Source: Nelumbo lutea (taxonomy: Eukaryota; Streptophyta; Magnoliopsida; Proteales; Nelumbonaceae). From it: a stretch of DNA of 64,000 nucleotides. Where the stretch lies: the NCBI GenBank assembly GCA_022828595.1, contig JAKGHH010000002.1, forward strand, positions 73,628,383-73,692,382. The letters are read 5' to 3'. The stretch's first letter is position 1. Each line of letters starts with the position of its first letter. The position numbers were made by a program, and so were the translations under genes. Shown piece by piece: positions 1 to 10,018 of the stretch. The notes under the pieces are model-generated. The model saw nothing but the letters and a program-made list of their open reading frames with translations. It had not been told where the DNA came from and ran no database searches.

Positions 1-13
1 TGGGATTCTCTGT

Positions 14-655
14 CTATCCCAAAGAAATCCTACGAAGCCGTGCAAATACTTCCTCAAGAGTAGGAAGGGTAGGGCCCCCTAATATTTGGGCTCTAACTGG
101 TTCATACTCCGATTTCAACCCCACTAAAAATCTTGTAACATCTAGTTGTTCCCTCTGTTGTTGCTGAACTTTAACATCTGGAGTGAGGGGATGATAGACC
201 TTGAGTTCATTCCTTATATTCTTCATGCAGGCATAGTACTCTTCTAGGGTTTTGTTTCCTTGTTGCAAATCAAAGTATTCCTGATAAAGTTGATATACCC
301 TTGTAGTATTATCTTGTCCAGAATACAACTTCTTAGCATGTTCCCATATATCCTTAGTCGTATCTAGGAACATGAAGTTGGCACTAATTTTGGGTTCCAT
401 ACTATTCCATAGCCAGTTCCTGATTTGAGCATCCTCTTGTTCCCAATCATCAAACCCTGGAGAGTCAGCCAGTGGTTTATCTTCTTTTACATGCTTCACT
501 TTCCTCTTTGCCTTGAGGAAAACTTTCACTGATTTGGCCCATGGAACATAGTTCTCCCCATTTAGTTTAATTAAGGTCATCTGTACACCGAGGTAGTCAG
601 AGGGAACCACCACACTAGATTTCTGATCATTATACCCATCTCCCATTGTTGCCAT
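14..655 (-). pseudogene. Copia gag (element A), stopped early
   Basis: Gag N-terminal part, 213 residues from the Met at 655. Gag forms the cytoplasmic virus-like particle. The reading frame shows the copia gag signature: the LNGENYVPWAKSV segment near residue 32, DIWEHAKKLYSG near 100 and LDVTRFLVGLKSEYEPVRAQ near 170. It matches the gag of element E almost residue for residue. At 14-16 the frame ends in TAG where E continues with a Gln codon (CAG), so this is a premature stop from a C-to-T change, just before the basic region and zinc knuckle. The start is supported by the same Met in E and by the leader just upstream. Confidence 0.85.
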
Positions 656-1416
656 GGTACTCTTTCACCGTTGCCTCTAACCTGAATTCTCAGCTACAAA
701 TTGAGTGTTGTTATTAGGAGTTTGATGTTCCAGCACCTAGAGCAGCCCCTTAACACAATAATAGGTATACAAGCCTTGTTCTTGTTCACACTACTACTGA
801 TTTCACAACACCATGAACCACATAGACATCAATTCAATACTTACTAATCACATGCAAGCCCTCTTACAACCACTCAATAAAAATTGTGCATCACAAGCAC
901 CACCACATAATCATATCTGTTACACCCGGTACAGACCTATTTAACACCTTTAAGAGGGCACTACACGACCACAAGGAACTTGGCTAGGTCACTGCATTAC
1001 ACTTTACACCACTCGGCCACTTACAGCAGCCCTTACACCACTCGGCAACTTACAGCAGCCCCTACACCATTCGGCTACTGTGCACACAGCCCGTTCTTGG
1101 GATTTTCTCCAAGAACTAGGGCAACAATAAACCTAGTTCTCTAGGTTCTGATCAGTACTAACAGGTTCTTGAAGATTTTCTACCCAGAAATACCAGCAGC
1201 ACAAGGAGAAGAAATAACCAACCTTGTCACAACCAACCATTCACTGCTGAGGTCATTTTTCTTAATGAAGAAGGTTATGCGCAGTAGAGAGAGACGAGCT
1301 GAGATGTTTCAGACCTAGGACGAACCAGTTTTCTCCATTAACAGCCCAGAAACGAAGAAAGAGAGGTCACGGACACTGCTGAGATGTTTCACGAACTGAA
1401 GTAGGTCAGGAACATG
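656..1416 (-). other. Copia A untranslated leader with a triple repeat
   Basis: Non-coding stretch between the primer-binding site and the gag start. It contains about three tandem copies of a unit of roughly 29 bases (1005-1090), each beginning acaccactcgg or acaccattcgg and ending in cagcagccc or a variant. The same array occurs at the same place in element E. No ORF of note. In retrotransposon biology this is where RNA packaging and translation signals lie; that role here is inference. Confidence 0.7.
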
Positions 1417-1428
1417 GCTCTGATACCA
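1417..1428 (-). other. Primer-binding site, copia A
   Basis: Reads TGGTATCAGAGC on the minus strand, directly next to the LTR end. This is the usual plant copia match to the 3' end of initiator methionine tRNA, which primes minus-strand DNA synthesis. Intact here, unlike in element E. Confidence 0.9.
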
Positions 1429-1710
1429 TGTTTCGACTGCTGCTACAGTAACCCGAACCAGCAAGAGGAAGAAGGAGAAGAAGAGGAAGAAAAAGAGAAG
1501 AAGAAGAAGGAAAAGAAGGGACTGTCGAATCTGATGGGTAAACCCTATCAGTTGACCCCTTAATAGTAATTAGTCTCTAATAATTTCTACAAAGACTAAA
1601 CTGCCCTTACTTAAGTGTGGGGCAGAGTGTCTCTAATAAAACTGCCACATAAGCATACAACTTAACAAAGATAAGATGATTAAACTACCCTTATTCGGCT
1701 CACTTTAACA
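1429..1710 (-). repeat. 5' LTR of copia A (282 bp)
   Basis: Bounded by TG at 1429 and CA at 1710 on the plus strand, so it has the TG...CA ends of an LTR in either orientation. It aligns end to end with the two LTRs of element E (16939-17217 and 22195-22463), including a purine-rich GAA tract (1460-1520) and the block cttacttaagtgtggggc. It differs from them by many substitutions. Confidence 0.9.
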
Positions 1711-2765
1711 TAAAGGAACCAATAGAGGTAAGTGGTTGTTTACAACGAAACATTGGGTTGATGGCGCATTGGAAAGGTATAAAGCCCAATTAGTAGAAAA
1801 AGGGTTTGCTCACGTGTATGGAGTAGATTATGCAAAGACATTTTCTCCAAAGGCTAAGTTGAACTTTATCAGAGTCCTTTTTCATTTGCTGATTGGGAGC
1901 CTCATTAGTTTATATCAAAAATGCATTCTTCAATAGTGCTCTTGAAGAAGTGTACATGGTGTAACCCCTAGTTTCCATACTCAAGGTAGTGAAGTGAGTA
2001 GAAAGTGTACATGTGGCCTAAAACAATCACCAAGGGATTGGTTCGGTAGGTTACATTTATCTATGCAGCAAATAAGCAATAAGCAATGCAAATCTTATCG
2101 ACATTGTTTGTGAAAAGAGGGGAAAGTAAAATAGTAGCCCTAATAGTATATGTTGATGACATAGTATTTTCTTGGAATTGAAGTTTCCCATTCACAAAAG
2201 GGGATCTTCATTTCGTAGAGTAAATACATTTTAGATTTGCTATAAGATTTTGGAAAACTAGGGGTGAAGCTAGCTGACTCCCCCATTGATCTAAACAATA
2301 AATTGGGCAATTGTCATGGTGAGACTATTAAGATGTGATTATGTGAAACAATTTTAGAGACTTGTGGGAAGGCTTTTATATCTATCCATGACCTGACTAG
2401 ACATTGCTTATGTTATGGGTGTTCTTAGTCAATTCATGCATGCCCCTAAGACCACTCACTTAGAAACAGCTGGGAGAGTCCTTAGATACCTCAAGAAGAT
2501 CCTAGGGGCTAGTTTGTTGTTCTAGAAACATAGGCATTTGAAGGTGGAGGTGTATACAGATGTTGATTGGGATGGATTTGTTGATGACAGAAAATACACT
2601 AGTTGTTATTGTACCTTTGTGGGAGGGAACCTAGTTACATGGAGAAGCAAAAAACTAGTGTTGTGACTAGGTCTAGTGCTAAAGTTGAGTATCGGGCAAT
2701 GTCTCATGGAGTGGCTGAGATTTATGTGGATAAAGAATTTGTTCAGTGAGTTGGGATTTATACTA
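1711..2765 (+). pseudogene. Copia RT/RNase H remnant (B family), plus strand
   Basis: Degenerate 3' half of a copia pol on the plus strand. The first piece (1736-1936) carries ERYKAQLVEKGFAHVYGVDY, the start of the copia reverse transcriptase. The polymerase box YVDDIV is encoded near 2150-2167, followed by an LGIEVSHSQKG-like segment near 2170-2210. RNase H follows, with a YTDVDWDG-like segment near 2555-2575 and the SSAKVEYRAMSHGVAE region near 2670-2715. Many frameshifts and stops. Its sequence is closest to element B (6096-8376) and to the copia at 54840-59850. It ends at about 2765, before the RNase H end, so the 3' LTR is missing. Confidence 0.8.
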
Positions 2766-3124
2766 AATCTGCAATCAGTAATTTCTACTATAAAAAAGAA
2801 AATTCATTAAAAACACAGAAAGGATATAAAGGAAGGTGACAAGTTATCAACCAGTCCCTACAGACACATAAACAATCATCAACACACTACAATAGAACTT
2901 AAACAAGGAGGCAAAGGTCGAAGCCATCACTAGACTCGCCCAATGACCACCGAATTGACCCAAAGACTCCTAAGCACCTCCATATTCACCACAAAAGGCT
3001 ATATCATTCAAAATAAAACCCCTAGTCCTCCCCCTCAACATTTCCTCGTGCCTTTCATCATCCTTGTTCCAAATTTCATCCCCTTCCCCATATAAGCAAA
3101 TGTTAGCTGGTGAAAAGGTAAGTA
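2766..3124. other. Unassigned stretch, possibly a LINE 3' tail
   Basis: No reading frame of interest. It begins with aaaattcattaaaaacac, a motif also seen near 31700 and common next to plant non-LTR retroelement ends. Otherwise nothing recognised. Confidence 0.3.
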
Positions 3125-3605
3125 TCTATCTTTTGGTGTGACGATAACCCTCATTAAAAGTGTTTTCTCTAATTTACTGGTTTATTACTTGGTCTCTTCT
3201 CGAAGTTCCATCATTGATGGATGAAGAAATGGAGAAATTGCAAAGAGAATTTCTTTGGAATGTCAAGGTGGTAGAAAGGAAGCATCATTTGGTAAAATGG
3301 GATTGGGTTTGTGAGGCAAGAAGAATGAGGGCTTGGGAATGTCAAGGTGGTAGGAGGATGGCAGTCCAATAGAGCATTATTTGGTAAATGGGGTTGGAAT
3401 GAGAGGAAGTCTTTGTGGAGAAGGGCCATTGCTTCTAGGTATGGGGCAGTTGATTTTGGGTGGAACTCTAAGGAGATTACAACATCATATGGGGTTAGTG
3501 TGTGGAAAGGAATTATGAAATTTAATTAAGTTTTAATGCCTTTCACTTCTTGGCGGGGTAGGGATGGATCTAACATTAAGTTTTGGGAGCATGATTAGTC
3601 AGGCT
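3125..3605 (+). pseudogene. LINE RT C-terminal fragment, plus strand
   Basis: Two overlapping frames (3160-3372 and 3347-3529) together give the thumb and linker region of an L1-type plant LINE: MEKLQREFLWN, ERKHHLVKWDWVC, then ALFGKWGWNERKSLWRRAIA, followed at 3560-3600 by DGSNIKFWEHD in another frame. These motifs follow the RT catalytic core and precede the RVT zinc-binding domain in plant LINEs. Both the catalytic core and the zinc-binding/RNase H part are missing, so it is a short relic. It is on the opposite strand to LINE F. Confidence 0.75.
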
Positions 3606-3878
3606 TTGATGAGGCCAAAGAAAGAAGAAAGAAAGGAAAGATTAAAAAAAGAAAAATGTGTATGTATTCTATATTTGTATGCTTTTTGTAGTAGGATCCC
3701 AAATTGTTGTTTTTGAGTAGCTTCGTTGATAGTTTGGGTCCAATGGTATTTTTATATTTAATAATTCAAATTCTGCTCAAGGTCAGTTGGGGGCACATCT
3801 ATTGGGTTTTGGTCTCTTGGGTCTTTTTGTAACAAAAGTTATCTTTTGGGGGTTTGTTTGAAGTTAGTTTGTTCTCAA
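3606..3878. other. No recognisable feature
   Basis: AT-rich sequence with a purine-rich run at 3612-3655. I see no gene or repeat structure here. Confidence 0.4.
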
Positions 3879-4122
3879 GGCTGTGTTTGGTTGTTGTGCA
3901 ATTTTATTTGCACTAGTACAAATGCATGGGAGTGCAAATAAAGAACACGCAAATTCTAGTTTAATTTTGTTTTGAGTTTTGCTTTATTTTGCTTCATGTT
4001 TTAATTTACTTCATTTGTACTGCAATCAAACAAAATAAGCTAAAATTTAAAACAAAGACAAGTCATAAATTACACTCAAATCATTTGCACGGCCATAGTT
4101 TTGCAATAGTGCAAATTTATTC
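3879..4122. mobile_element. Tourist-like MITE, copy 1 (3' end lost)
   Basis: Starts with GGCTGTGTTTGGTTG and shares a near-continuous alignment with 55452-55718: gcaattttatttgcactag, then cttcatttgtactgcaatc, then aaaataagctaaaattt and the terminal gcaaatttat. The second copy shows terminal inverted repeats and a TTA target duplication. Here the right terminal repeat is missing after about 4122. Non-coding. Confidence 0.7.
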
Positions 4123-4507
4123 TTCTTCATGTTGTGGTCTCTCTTGTTTGAGCTATAACTTAGTCCTAGCTAGGGTTTTCAAGTATTGGGAGCTTGGGTT
4201 TTGAGGAGTAAACCCATTTTAGCACCTTCCAATCCCACTATCGCTGTGTGTCTGTGTGGGAGGCCAACTCAATACCATTGCTACTGTAGCAAACTGTTCC
4301 AAGAGGAATTATACTTCAGGTTCAGGTCTGAAATACCTAAAATTCCAACTTGCTTTATTGTTTTCAACTTGGTATTTCTTATGTTTGTTGTTGTACATTT
4401 GAAGTGCTACATGTAATTTGTTTTCCATCCACATCAAGTGCCACTAGAGCAAGTTCTTTCCTTGGGTTTGCTTCAAAGTTCATCTCCTTGTATTTTGTTA
4501 TATTATT
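4123..4507 (+). other. Probable gypsy leader, no coding
   Basis: Stretch between the MITE and the gypsy gag start at 4508. Its position suggests the untranslated leader of that element, but I see no primer-binding site or LTR end, so this is inference. Confidence 0.3.
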
Positions 4508-5215
4508 ATGGATGCAAGAGGTGAACGTGGTAGGGGTGGTAGAAGACCACAGCATGTCACTGTAGAGGCTTTCCAAGAGGCTATAAGAGGGCTGCAAGAA
4601 CAGATTGAGTGTCTTGCTCAACTAGTAACACAAAACATTCTAGGGATGGTGATGTAGTAAGTGAGTAAATATATGAGCAAACTGAAATCACAAATCTTAC
4701 CACTAGATTATGAGCAAACTCTTTACCGAAAGGTGCAAAATTTAAGGCAACGAGAAAATAGTGTAAAGGAGTACACAAAAGAGTTTAATAGATTAACTCT
4801 TCAGAGTAATATGACAGAAACTGAACAACAAAAAGTTAGTAGATGTATCAATCTTTTGAGGTTGCCAATACAAGATCGAGTCAACCTACATTGCCCGTAT
4901 AAGGTAGAGAATGCTTATCAGCTAGCTCTGAAGGTTGAAGCTCAATTGAGTTGGAGCTCAGGGTGGAACTAAGTATTGCCCAAGGTACATCTTCATCAAT
5001 AGGTCAAAGTGTTGGGGATGGTAGGGGTCGTGTCATCAACCAAACGCGACCTATAGTCCAAGGGACCTTAAATGCAACAAAGTGCAATCAAGGGAAGCCC
5101 ACTATTAGATGTTTCAGGTGTGTGGAGTTCAGACATCGTTCCAACAAATTTCCTAAGAGAAGGATTGAAGGGCAAACGCATTTGGCTGATGAAGTCATTG
5201 ATGAACAAAGTTAGA
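4508..5215 (+). pseudogene. Ty3/gypsy gag, internally deleted
   Basis: The ATG at 4508 opens MDARGERGRGGRRPQ and a short helix (EAFQEAIRGLQEQIECLAQL), a typical chromovirus-like gag start. After a deletion the frame resumes at 4661 with the core of the retrotransposon gag domain: LPLDYEQTLYRKVQNLRQ, VKEYTKEFNRL, and EQQKVSRCINLLRLPIQDRV. In another frame (4951-5214) comes a zinc knuckle reading CFRCVEFRHRSNKFP, where the last Cys of the CCHC box is replaced. Gag would package the element's RNA. No protease or RT follows, so only a gag relic remains. Confidence 0.8.
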
Positions 5216-5335
5216 AGATTTAGTGATGTGGGAAAAGAAGAGGGTTTTGTCGAGAATGCTTGGTGTGTTACTGTTCACACCAAGAAACTTTTCATTTTAC
5301 CTTTTGAGCAAAATTACAAAATGGCCATTGAATAG

Positions 5336-5389
5336 GCACCCAAATACAAGCATACATAAAAGGACATAAATTCCCTTACACTCTCAACA
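5336..5389 (-). repeat. Start of the 3' LTR of copia C, truncated
   Basis: On the minus strand the polypurine tract TTTAGGGGGAG (about 5390-5400) is followed at once by TGTTGAGAG, the expected LTR start. The LTR runs toward lower coordinates and merges with the gypsy relic; its end is not visible. The left bound given is approximate. Confidence 0.55.
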
Positions 5390-5884
5390 CTCCCCCTAAA
5401 GCTGAGCATAGATATTTGTCATGCCCAACTTGTTCAAATTGGTGTCGAGCTTTGATTTGGGGACACCTTTAGTAAGATAATTAGCCAACTGATCTTTAGA
5501 CCTCACAAAAGGTAAACAAATCTCTCCACTGGCAACCCTTTCTCTAATCAAATGTCAATCAACCTCTATATGCTTTGTACGATCATGTTGAACAGGATTG
5601 TGGGCTATGTTTTTGGCAGCTTGATTGCCACAATATAACATCATTAGAGTATCAATTTGCATTTCCATTTCTATCAACAAGTTCTTCAACCACAACAATT
5701 TTGAGACTCCATGAGTCATAGCTTTGTACTTTGCCTCTGCACTAGATCGAGCCACAACCGATTGTTTCTTACTTCTTCAAGATATAACATTACCACCCAC
5801 CAAGGTACAATAGCCAGAAGTATATTGCCTATCATCAATAGAACCTACCCAATCAGCATCAGAATAGGCCTCTACCTTTAGAGC
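5390..5884 (-). pseudogene. Copia C RNase H, 3' part
   Basis: Minus-strand RNase H end of copia C. The frame 5555-5755 reads ARSSAEAKYKAMTHGVSKLL, then NQAAKNIAHNPVQHDRTKHI, both hallmarks of the copia RNase H. Near 5850-5880 it reads KVEAYSDADWVG, the first catalytic Asp region. The domain stops at 5884 because element B is inserted there; the missing upstream codons resume at 11036. RNase H would remove RNA from the RNA-DNA hybrid. Broken by stops and by the insertion. Confidence 0.85.
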
Positions 5885-6088
5885 TGTTGAGCAGGAGAAG
5901 GAGAAGAAGAAAGGAAAGAAGAAGAAGAAGAGGCTACTGAGTTAAGGCCTCAAAAAGAACTACTTCAGTCGAGTGAAGCATTGTATTTATACTATACTGG
6001 TTGTACAACACAAGAGGTCTACAAAATTACAAAAATACCCATGCGGGCACTAAACCTGTGTACAGTACATATAATACACTTGTCAACA
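5885..6088 (-). repeat. 3' LTR of copia B (204 bp)
   Basis: Plus strand begins TGTTGAGCAGGAG and ends GTCAACA. It aligns with 10818-11035 across its length; the copies differ mainly in the length of a GAA-rich tract and by several point changes. Contains the block ttgtatttatactatactgg. Confidence 0.92.
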
Positions 6089-6099
6089 CTCCCCCTCAA
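6089..6099 (-). other. Polypurine tract of copia B
   Basis: Reads TTGAGGGGGAG on the minus strand, directly before the 3' LTR. It primes plus-strand DNA synthesis in LTR elements. Confidence 0.85.
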
Positions 6100-6683
6100 G
6101 TTGGGACATAGATATCAATCATGCCCAACTTGTCACAGAGACCTTGGTGTCTGGAATGGTTTAGCCCTTTTGTAAAGATGTCTGCTAGTTGGTCTTCAGA
6201 GCTGATGTATGGAGTGCATACTTTGCCTATGATGATTTTCTCTCTGATAAAGTGCTTGGCAACTTCAATGTGCTTTGTTCTATCATGTAGTACCGGGTTG
6301 GCAGCGATACTTATAGCTGCCTTGTTGTCACAAACTAGAGTCATGGGTTTATCTACTGGAAAACCCAACTCTCCCAATAGATTCTTTATCCACATACATT
6401 TGGCTACTCCGTGTGCCATTGCACGGTACTCAGTTTCAGCACTGGATCTATCTACCACGGTTTGCTTCTTACTCCTCCAAGTAACAAGGTTCCCTCCTAA
6501 AAAGGTGCAGTAACCACTAGTAGGCCTTCTGTCACTTTGAGATCCAGCCCAATCCGCATCTGTGTAAATCTCAACTCTCAAATGTCCATGTTTCTGGAAC
6601 AATAAGCCAGCACCCGGGAACTTCTTAAGATACTGCAGTATTCTCTCCACTGCTTCAAGATGAGTGGACCTAGGTGCATGCAT
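6096..6683 (-). pseudogene. Copia B RNase H
   Basis: Frame of 195 residues carrying the full copia RNase H: MHAPRSTHLEAVERILQYLK, then YTDADWAGSQSDRRPTSGYC, TWRSKKQTVV, SSAETEYRAMAHGVAK, DNKAAISIAANPVLHDRTKH, and the closing LADIFTKGL and KLGMIDIY. The acidic residues of the fold (Asp in DADW, Glu in AETEYR, Asp in CDNKAA) are present. The frame is separated from the RT by stops between about 6684 and 6806, so it could not be made as part of the polyprotein. It ends at the usual copia position next to the polypurine tract. Confidence 0.9.
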
Positions 6684-6806
6684 GAACTGGCTGAGGACAC
6701 TAACAACATATGCTATTTTTTGGATGAGTCATAGAGAGGTACAACAATCTCCCTACAAGCCTCTAAAATTGCTTCACATCCTTAAGAGGTTCACCTTGGC
6801 TGTCAC

Positions 6807-7277
6807 TTAACGTATGGTTGGGGTCAATGGGAGAGTCAACTGGTTTAACCCAAGCTTTCTAGTGTCCTTAAGCAAATTTAGGACATATTTCCTTTGGGAG
6901 ATGAAGATACCCTTTTTTGATCGGGCAACCTCAATTCCAAGGAAGTATTTGGCAGGTCCTAGATCTTTCACTTCAAACTGAGTGGCAAGGAAGCCCTTCA
7001 AACTTTGAATTTCATCCTTCCAGTCACCAGTAACAATTATGTCATCCACATATACTATTAGGGCAGCCATTTTACCTTCTACTCTTTTTACAAGCAGTGT
7101 GTGATCTGACTGACATTGCTTGTATCCCCTCTGCTGAACTGCAGTATGAAATCTGCTGAACCAAGCTCTTGGTGATTGCTTCAGCCCATATAAAGACTTC
7201 TTCAACTTGCACACCTTTTGTTTGAGCCAAAAAACCAAAGGGTTGAACCATATAAACTTCCACTTCAAGGTCACCAT
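6807..7277 (-). pseudogene. Copia B reverse transcriptase, second part
   Basis: Residues 1-20 are out of family frame, then VCKLKKSLYGLKQSPRAWF marks the copia RT palm region. The polymerase motif VYVDDIIVTG is intact near residue 100, followed by FEVKDLGPAKYFLGIEVARS. The final residues are frameshifted (after LLKDTRKLG). The first part of the same RT lies in the next frame (7072-8376), so a single-base lesion near 7240 separates them. It copies element RNA into DNA in family members that are intact. Confidence 0.88.
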
Positions 7278-8376
7278 TCAAGAAGACATTCTTGATGTCG
7301 AGCTGATGTAGATCCCAATTCAGATTGGCAGCAAGAGAAAAAAGTACTCTAATAGAGTTCATTTTGGCAACAGGGGCAAAGGTTTCTGCATAATCAACTC
7401 CATATACTTGAGTAAAACCCTTTTCCACTAAACAAGCTTTATACCTCTCTGTGGTTCCATCAGCCCCATGCTTAACAGTGAACACCCATTTGCATCCCAC
7501 CGGATCCTTTCCCTTAGGAAGATCAACAAGTTCCCACGTGCCATTCTTATGAAGAGCATCAATTTCTTCCTTCATGGCCTTCGTCCATTCTAGTACTGAG
7601 AGAGCTTCTGCCACATTCTTGGGAATAGGGATACTGTCAATGGAGGTAAGAAAAGCACGAAATGAAGGTGAGATGTTCTCATAGGAAACAAAGTTGGAAA
7701 TGGGGTGTTTAGTGGTGCACGACCTAACACCTTTCCTGTGGCCAATGGGAAGGTCAAGATCATTAGCAACAGAGAGGTTGGGAGTCAAGTTACCTGAGTG
7801 AGTATGATCTTCCCCCAAGGAATTTGATGGCATTTGAGGTACGGCTTTTGGATTCTCCACAGCCCTTGAACCTGGTTGGCCTTTACGACGACGAGAAAAA
7901 ACACGGAAAGGTGGAGGATCAAAAGGAGACAGAGGAGGAGTAGGAAGAGGAGGAAGTTGAACCAGTTTCTCCTCATGTGAAACAAAGAACTCCGTGAGGT
8001 CACTATGAAAAAATTCTTTTGCATTGTCTGATTGAAATATTTGAATTTCGGTCTGAAATTGGGTGAAGATCATCTGTTGAAAATCTTGGATAATTTTTGG
8101 TACTTCCTCACGGGTTCGCATTGGATATACCCAAGTGTATCTGGAATAATCGTCAATGAAGGTAATGAAGTACTTGTAGCCACTCTCAGAAGGTAAAGTA
8201 ACAGGGCCCCACACATCAGAATGCACAATGTGAAAAGGAAACTCAGATTTACTATTTCTTATAGGAAATTGAGTTCTACAATGCTTGCTTAACTGACACG
8301 TTTGACAAGAAAAATTAGAAACAGACACTGACTTGCACAGTTCTGGGAAAACAACTTTCAAGGACTCAAAGGACAA
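7072..8376 (-). pseudogene. Copia B integrase (deleted) fused to RT start
   Basis: 434-residue frame. Residues 20-35 hold the CQTCQLSKH end of the pre-integrase zinc finger. HSDVWGP near 53 and FQSDNAKEF near 115 contain the first two catalytic Asp residues of integrase. After FFHSDLTEFFVSH the frame jumps straight to the Pro-rich linker, so the third catalytic residue (Glu of the GVAERKN-type motif) and the integrase C-terminal half are deleted in frame. The related copia at 54840-59850 keeps that segment, which supports a deletion here. The linker then leads into RT (WTKAMKEEIDALHKNGTWEL, PVGCKWVFTVKHGADGT, DIKNVFLNG). The last 40 or so residues are out of frame. Confidence 0.88.
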
Positions 8377-8394
8377 ATGACCCAGACGACAATG

Positions 8395-8997
8395 TCACAA
8401 ATACATTTTACTCTTTCTGAATTGACTCGTAGACTTTGTAGCATGAAGACCAACCATATTCTCCAGCATATAGAGTCCATCAACCATACGTCCCCTACTA
8501 ATCGCCCTCCCCGAGGCCAGATCCTGGATCACACAATAGGAAGGGAAAAAAGTCACAGAATAATTCAAGGAATTTGTAACACTACTGACTGAGAACAAAT
8601 TCATAGGGAATTTTGGAACATGAAAAACATTAGAAAGAGTAAGGCCGGGGCGAAGAGAGAGAGTTCCTTGACCAGCTATGGAAGTGTATGATCCATTAGC
8701 TAGTCTCAATTTATCTCTTCCGAAAAGAGAGTGATAAGTTTGAAAGTAAGAGGACATACCAGTCATGTGTTTTGACGCTCCAAAATCAATGACCCATGGA
8801 GAGTCAAGGTCGTGAGAAGCAACAAGGAAAGTTGTGGCAGGATTACTTGATTTGGATGCAAAAGAGGTGGTGGGAGGAGCATCCATCTGACGAATTACTC
8901 TACCATAAAGCTCCAAATGGTCACAGAAGGAGTTTACAACATACTCCCTTGAGTCAGATCTAGAGTAGCTATGTAGGCCATGTGGTGTTTGAGTCAA
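8395..8997 (-). pseudogene. Copia B protease with altered active site
   Basis: 200-residue frame with the retropepsin-like protease of copia. The active-site motif reads SPWVIDFGASKHMT near residue 67, where the family has D-S/T-G: Ser is replaced by Phe (TTT, one C-to-T step from TCT). Later blocks fit the family: ANGSYTSIAGQGT, SNVFHVPKFPMNLFSVSSV and the CVIQDLASGR segment. The protease normally cuts Gag-Pol inside the particle; with this change it is unlikely to work. It is separated from integrase by a stop near 8390. Confidence 0.88.
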
Positions 8998-9012
8998 AGT
9001 AGAAGTGGAGGG

Positions 9013-10018
9013 CTAATTCTCCCGAGTAACCATGTTGGCCATGTGGTGTTTCTTGGTACCTTGTTGCTCGGGTCTTCTAATTACATCTAAGCCTTGCTTC
9101 TTAGGGAAATCTTGAGCCCATTTTAGTTTCCCATGGAGATCCCAACAAATATCTTTGGTGTGTCGGGGCTTCTGACAATTAGTGCACCACAATTTTTTCC
9201 TTATCTTCTGCTTTCTTTTGGCGATCCCCTCTCTTGGAAGAAAGTCCACCACAAGTAGAGGAACCCCCCTTTTCCGCCAACACAATTGCATCCCCTCCCG
9301 TGTTGTTCATCAAGTTTCTTCTGCTCTCTTCAGACTGGACAAGAGCATAGACCTCCTGAATTGAATGAAGATCCTTAGAACCTAGAATTTGTACTCTGAT
9401 GGATTCATAGATAGGATTGGGACCATGTAAAAAAGCAAATACTCTTTGTTGTGAGACAAGTTTCTTATACAATTTTGCATCTTCATCACACTTCCAATCA
9501 ATATTCTAGTAATGGTCCAACTCCTTCCAAACAGTTGTCAAGTTAGAGTAATAAACTGATGAACTCCTCTCCCCCTGTTTACAAGTAGATGAAGCTGCTT
9601 GCAGTTGATAAATCTTGGCATAGTGTCGAAGATCAGAATATGTGGATTTTGCATGTTCCCAAATCTCATTTGTAGTTTCAACCCACATGAAGTTCTTCCT
9701 TATTTGCGGTTGCATGGAGATCAAAAGCCATGACATAACCATACTGATCTCCTGATCCCATCTATCATGTTCTGCATTTCCAGAAGGTGGTTCTTTGATT
9801 ATTCCATTTATGTAGCCTATTTTTCCCCTTGTAGTTATGTATAGCTTGATCCCCCTTGACCACTCTAGGTAGTTTAACCCATTAAGAAGAACAACAACCA
9901 TAGGGAAGGATAGGTCATTGCTCCCACTCATTCCATTCAAAATTGTGGAGATTCCGAGTGTAGCTGAATCTTCACTATTCATGATTCTAGGTTTAGAAGT
10001 ACACAAAACCAAAGGCAC
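9013..10018 (-). pseudogene. Copia B gag, three broken pieces
   Basis: Gag starts at the Met at 10018 or at the Met 12 codons later. The first frame (9506-10018, 170 residues) has LNGLNYLEWSRGIKLYI, RGKIGYINGIIKEP and EIWEHAKSTYSDL, typical of this copia gag type. It ends at TAG after ELDHY where the relative at 28253-28941 has CAG, a C-to-T nonsense change. The frame resumes (9179-9472) with YESIRVQILG and shifts again into a zinc knuckle, CTNCQKPRHTKDIC, near 9160-9200 (frame 9013-9291). All parts of a nucleocapsid-bearing gag are present, but it cannot be read through. Confidence 0.87.

Larger units (their letters stand above)
1..1710 (-). mobile_element. Copia element A, 5' half (LTR, leader, gag)
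   Basis: Minus-strand Ty1/copia retrotransposon seen from its 5' LTR (1429-1710) through the primer-binding site and leader into gag, then cut by the window start. It belongs to the same family as element E (16939-22463): LTR, leader and gag align along their whole length, but A is clearly more diverged. Protease, integrase, RT and RNase H would lie before base 1. Because the other LTR is outside the window, its age and target duplication cannot be read; the 5 bases next to the LTR are taaag (1711-1715). Confidence 0.9.

Noticed and set aside
1005..1090. Tandem repeats as a possible centromeric or satellite array
   Set aside because: Only three units, confined to the copia leader and present at the same place in element E.
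4379..4778. Minus-strand ORFs 4379-4621 and 4581-4778
   Set aside because: Antisense to the gypsy gag; no motif.
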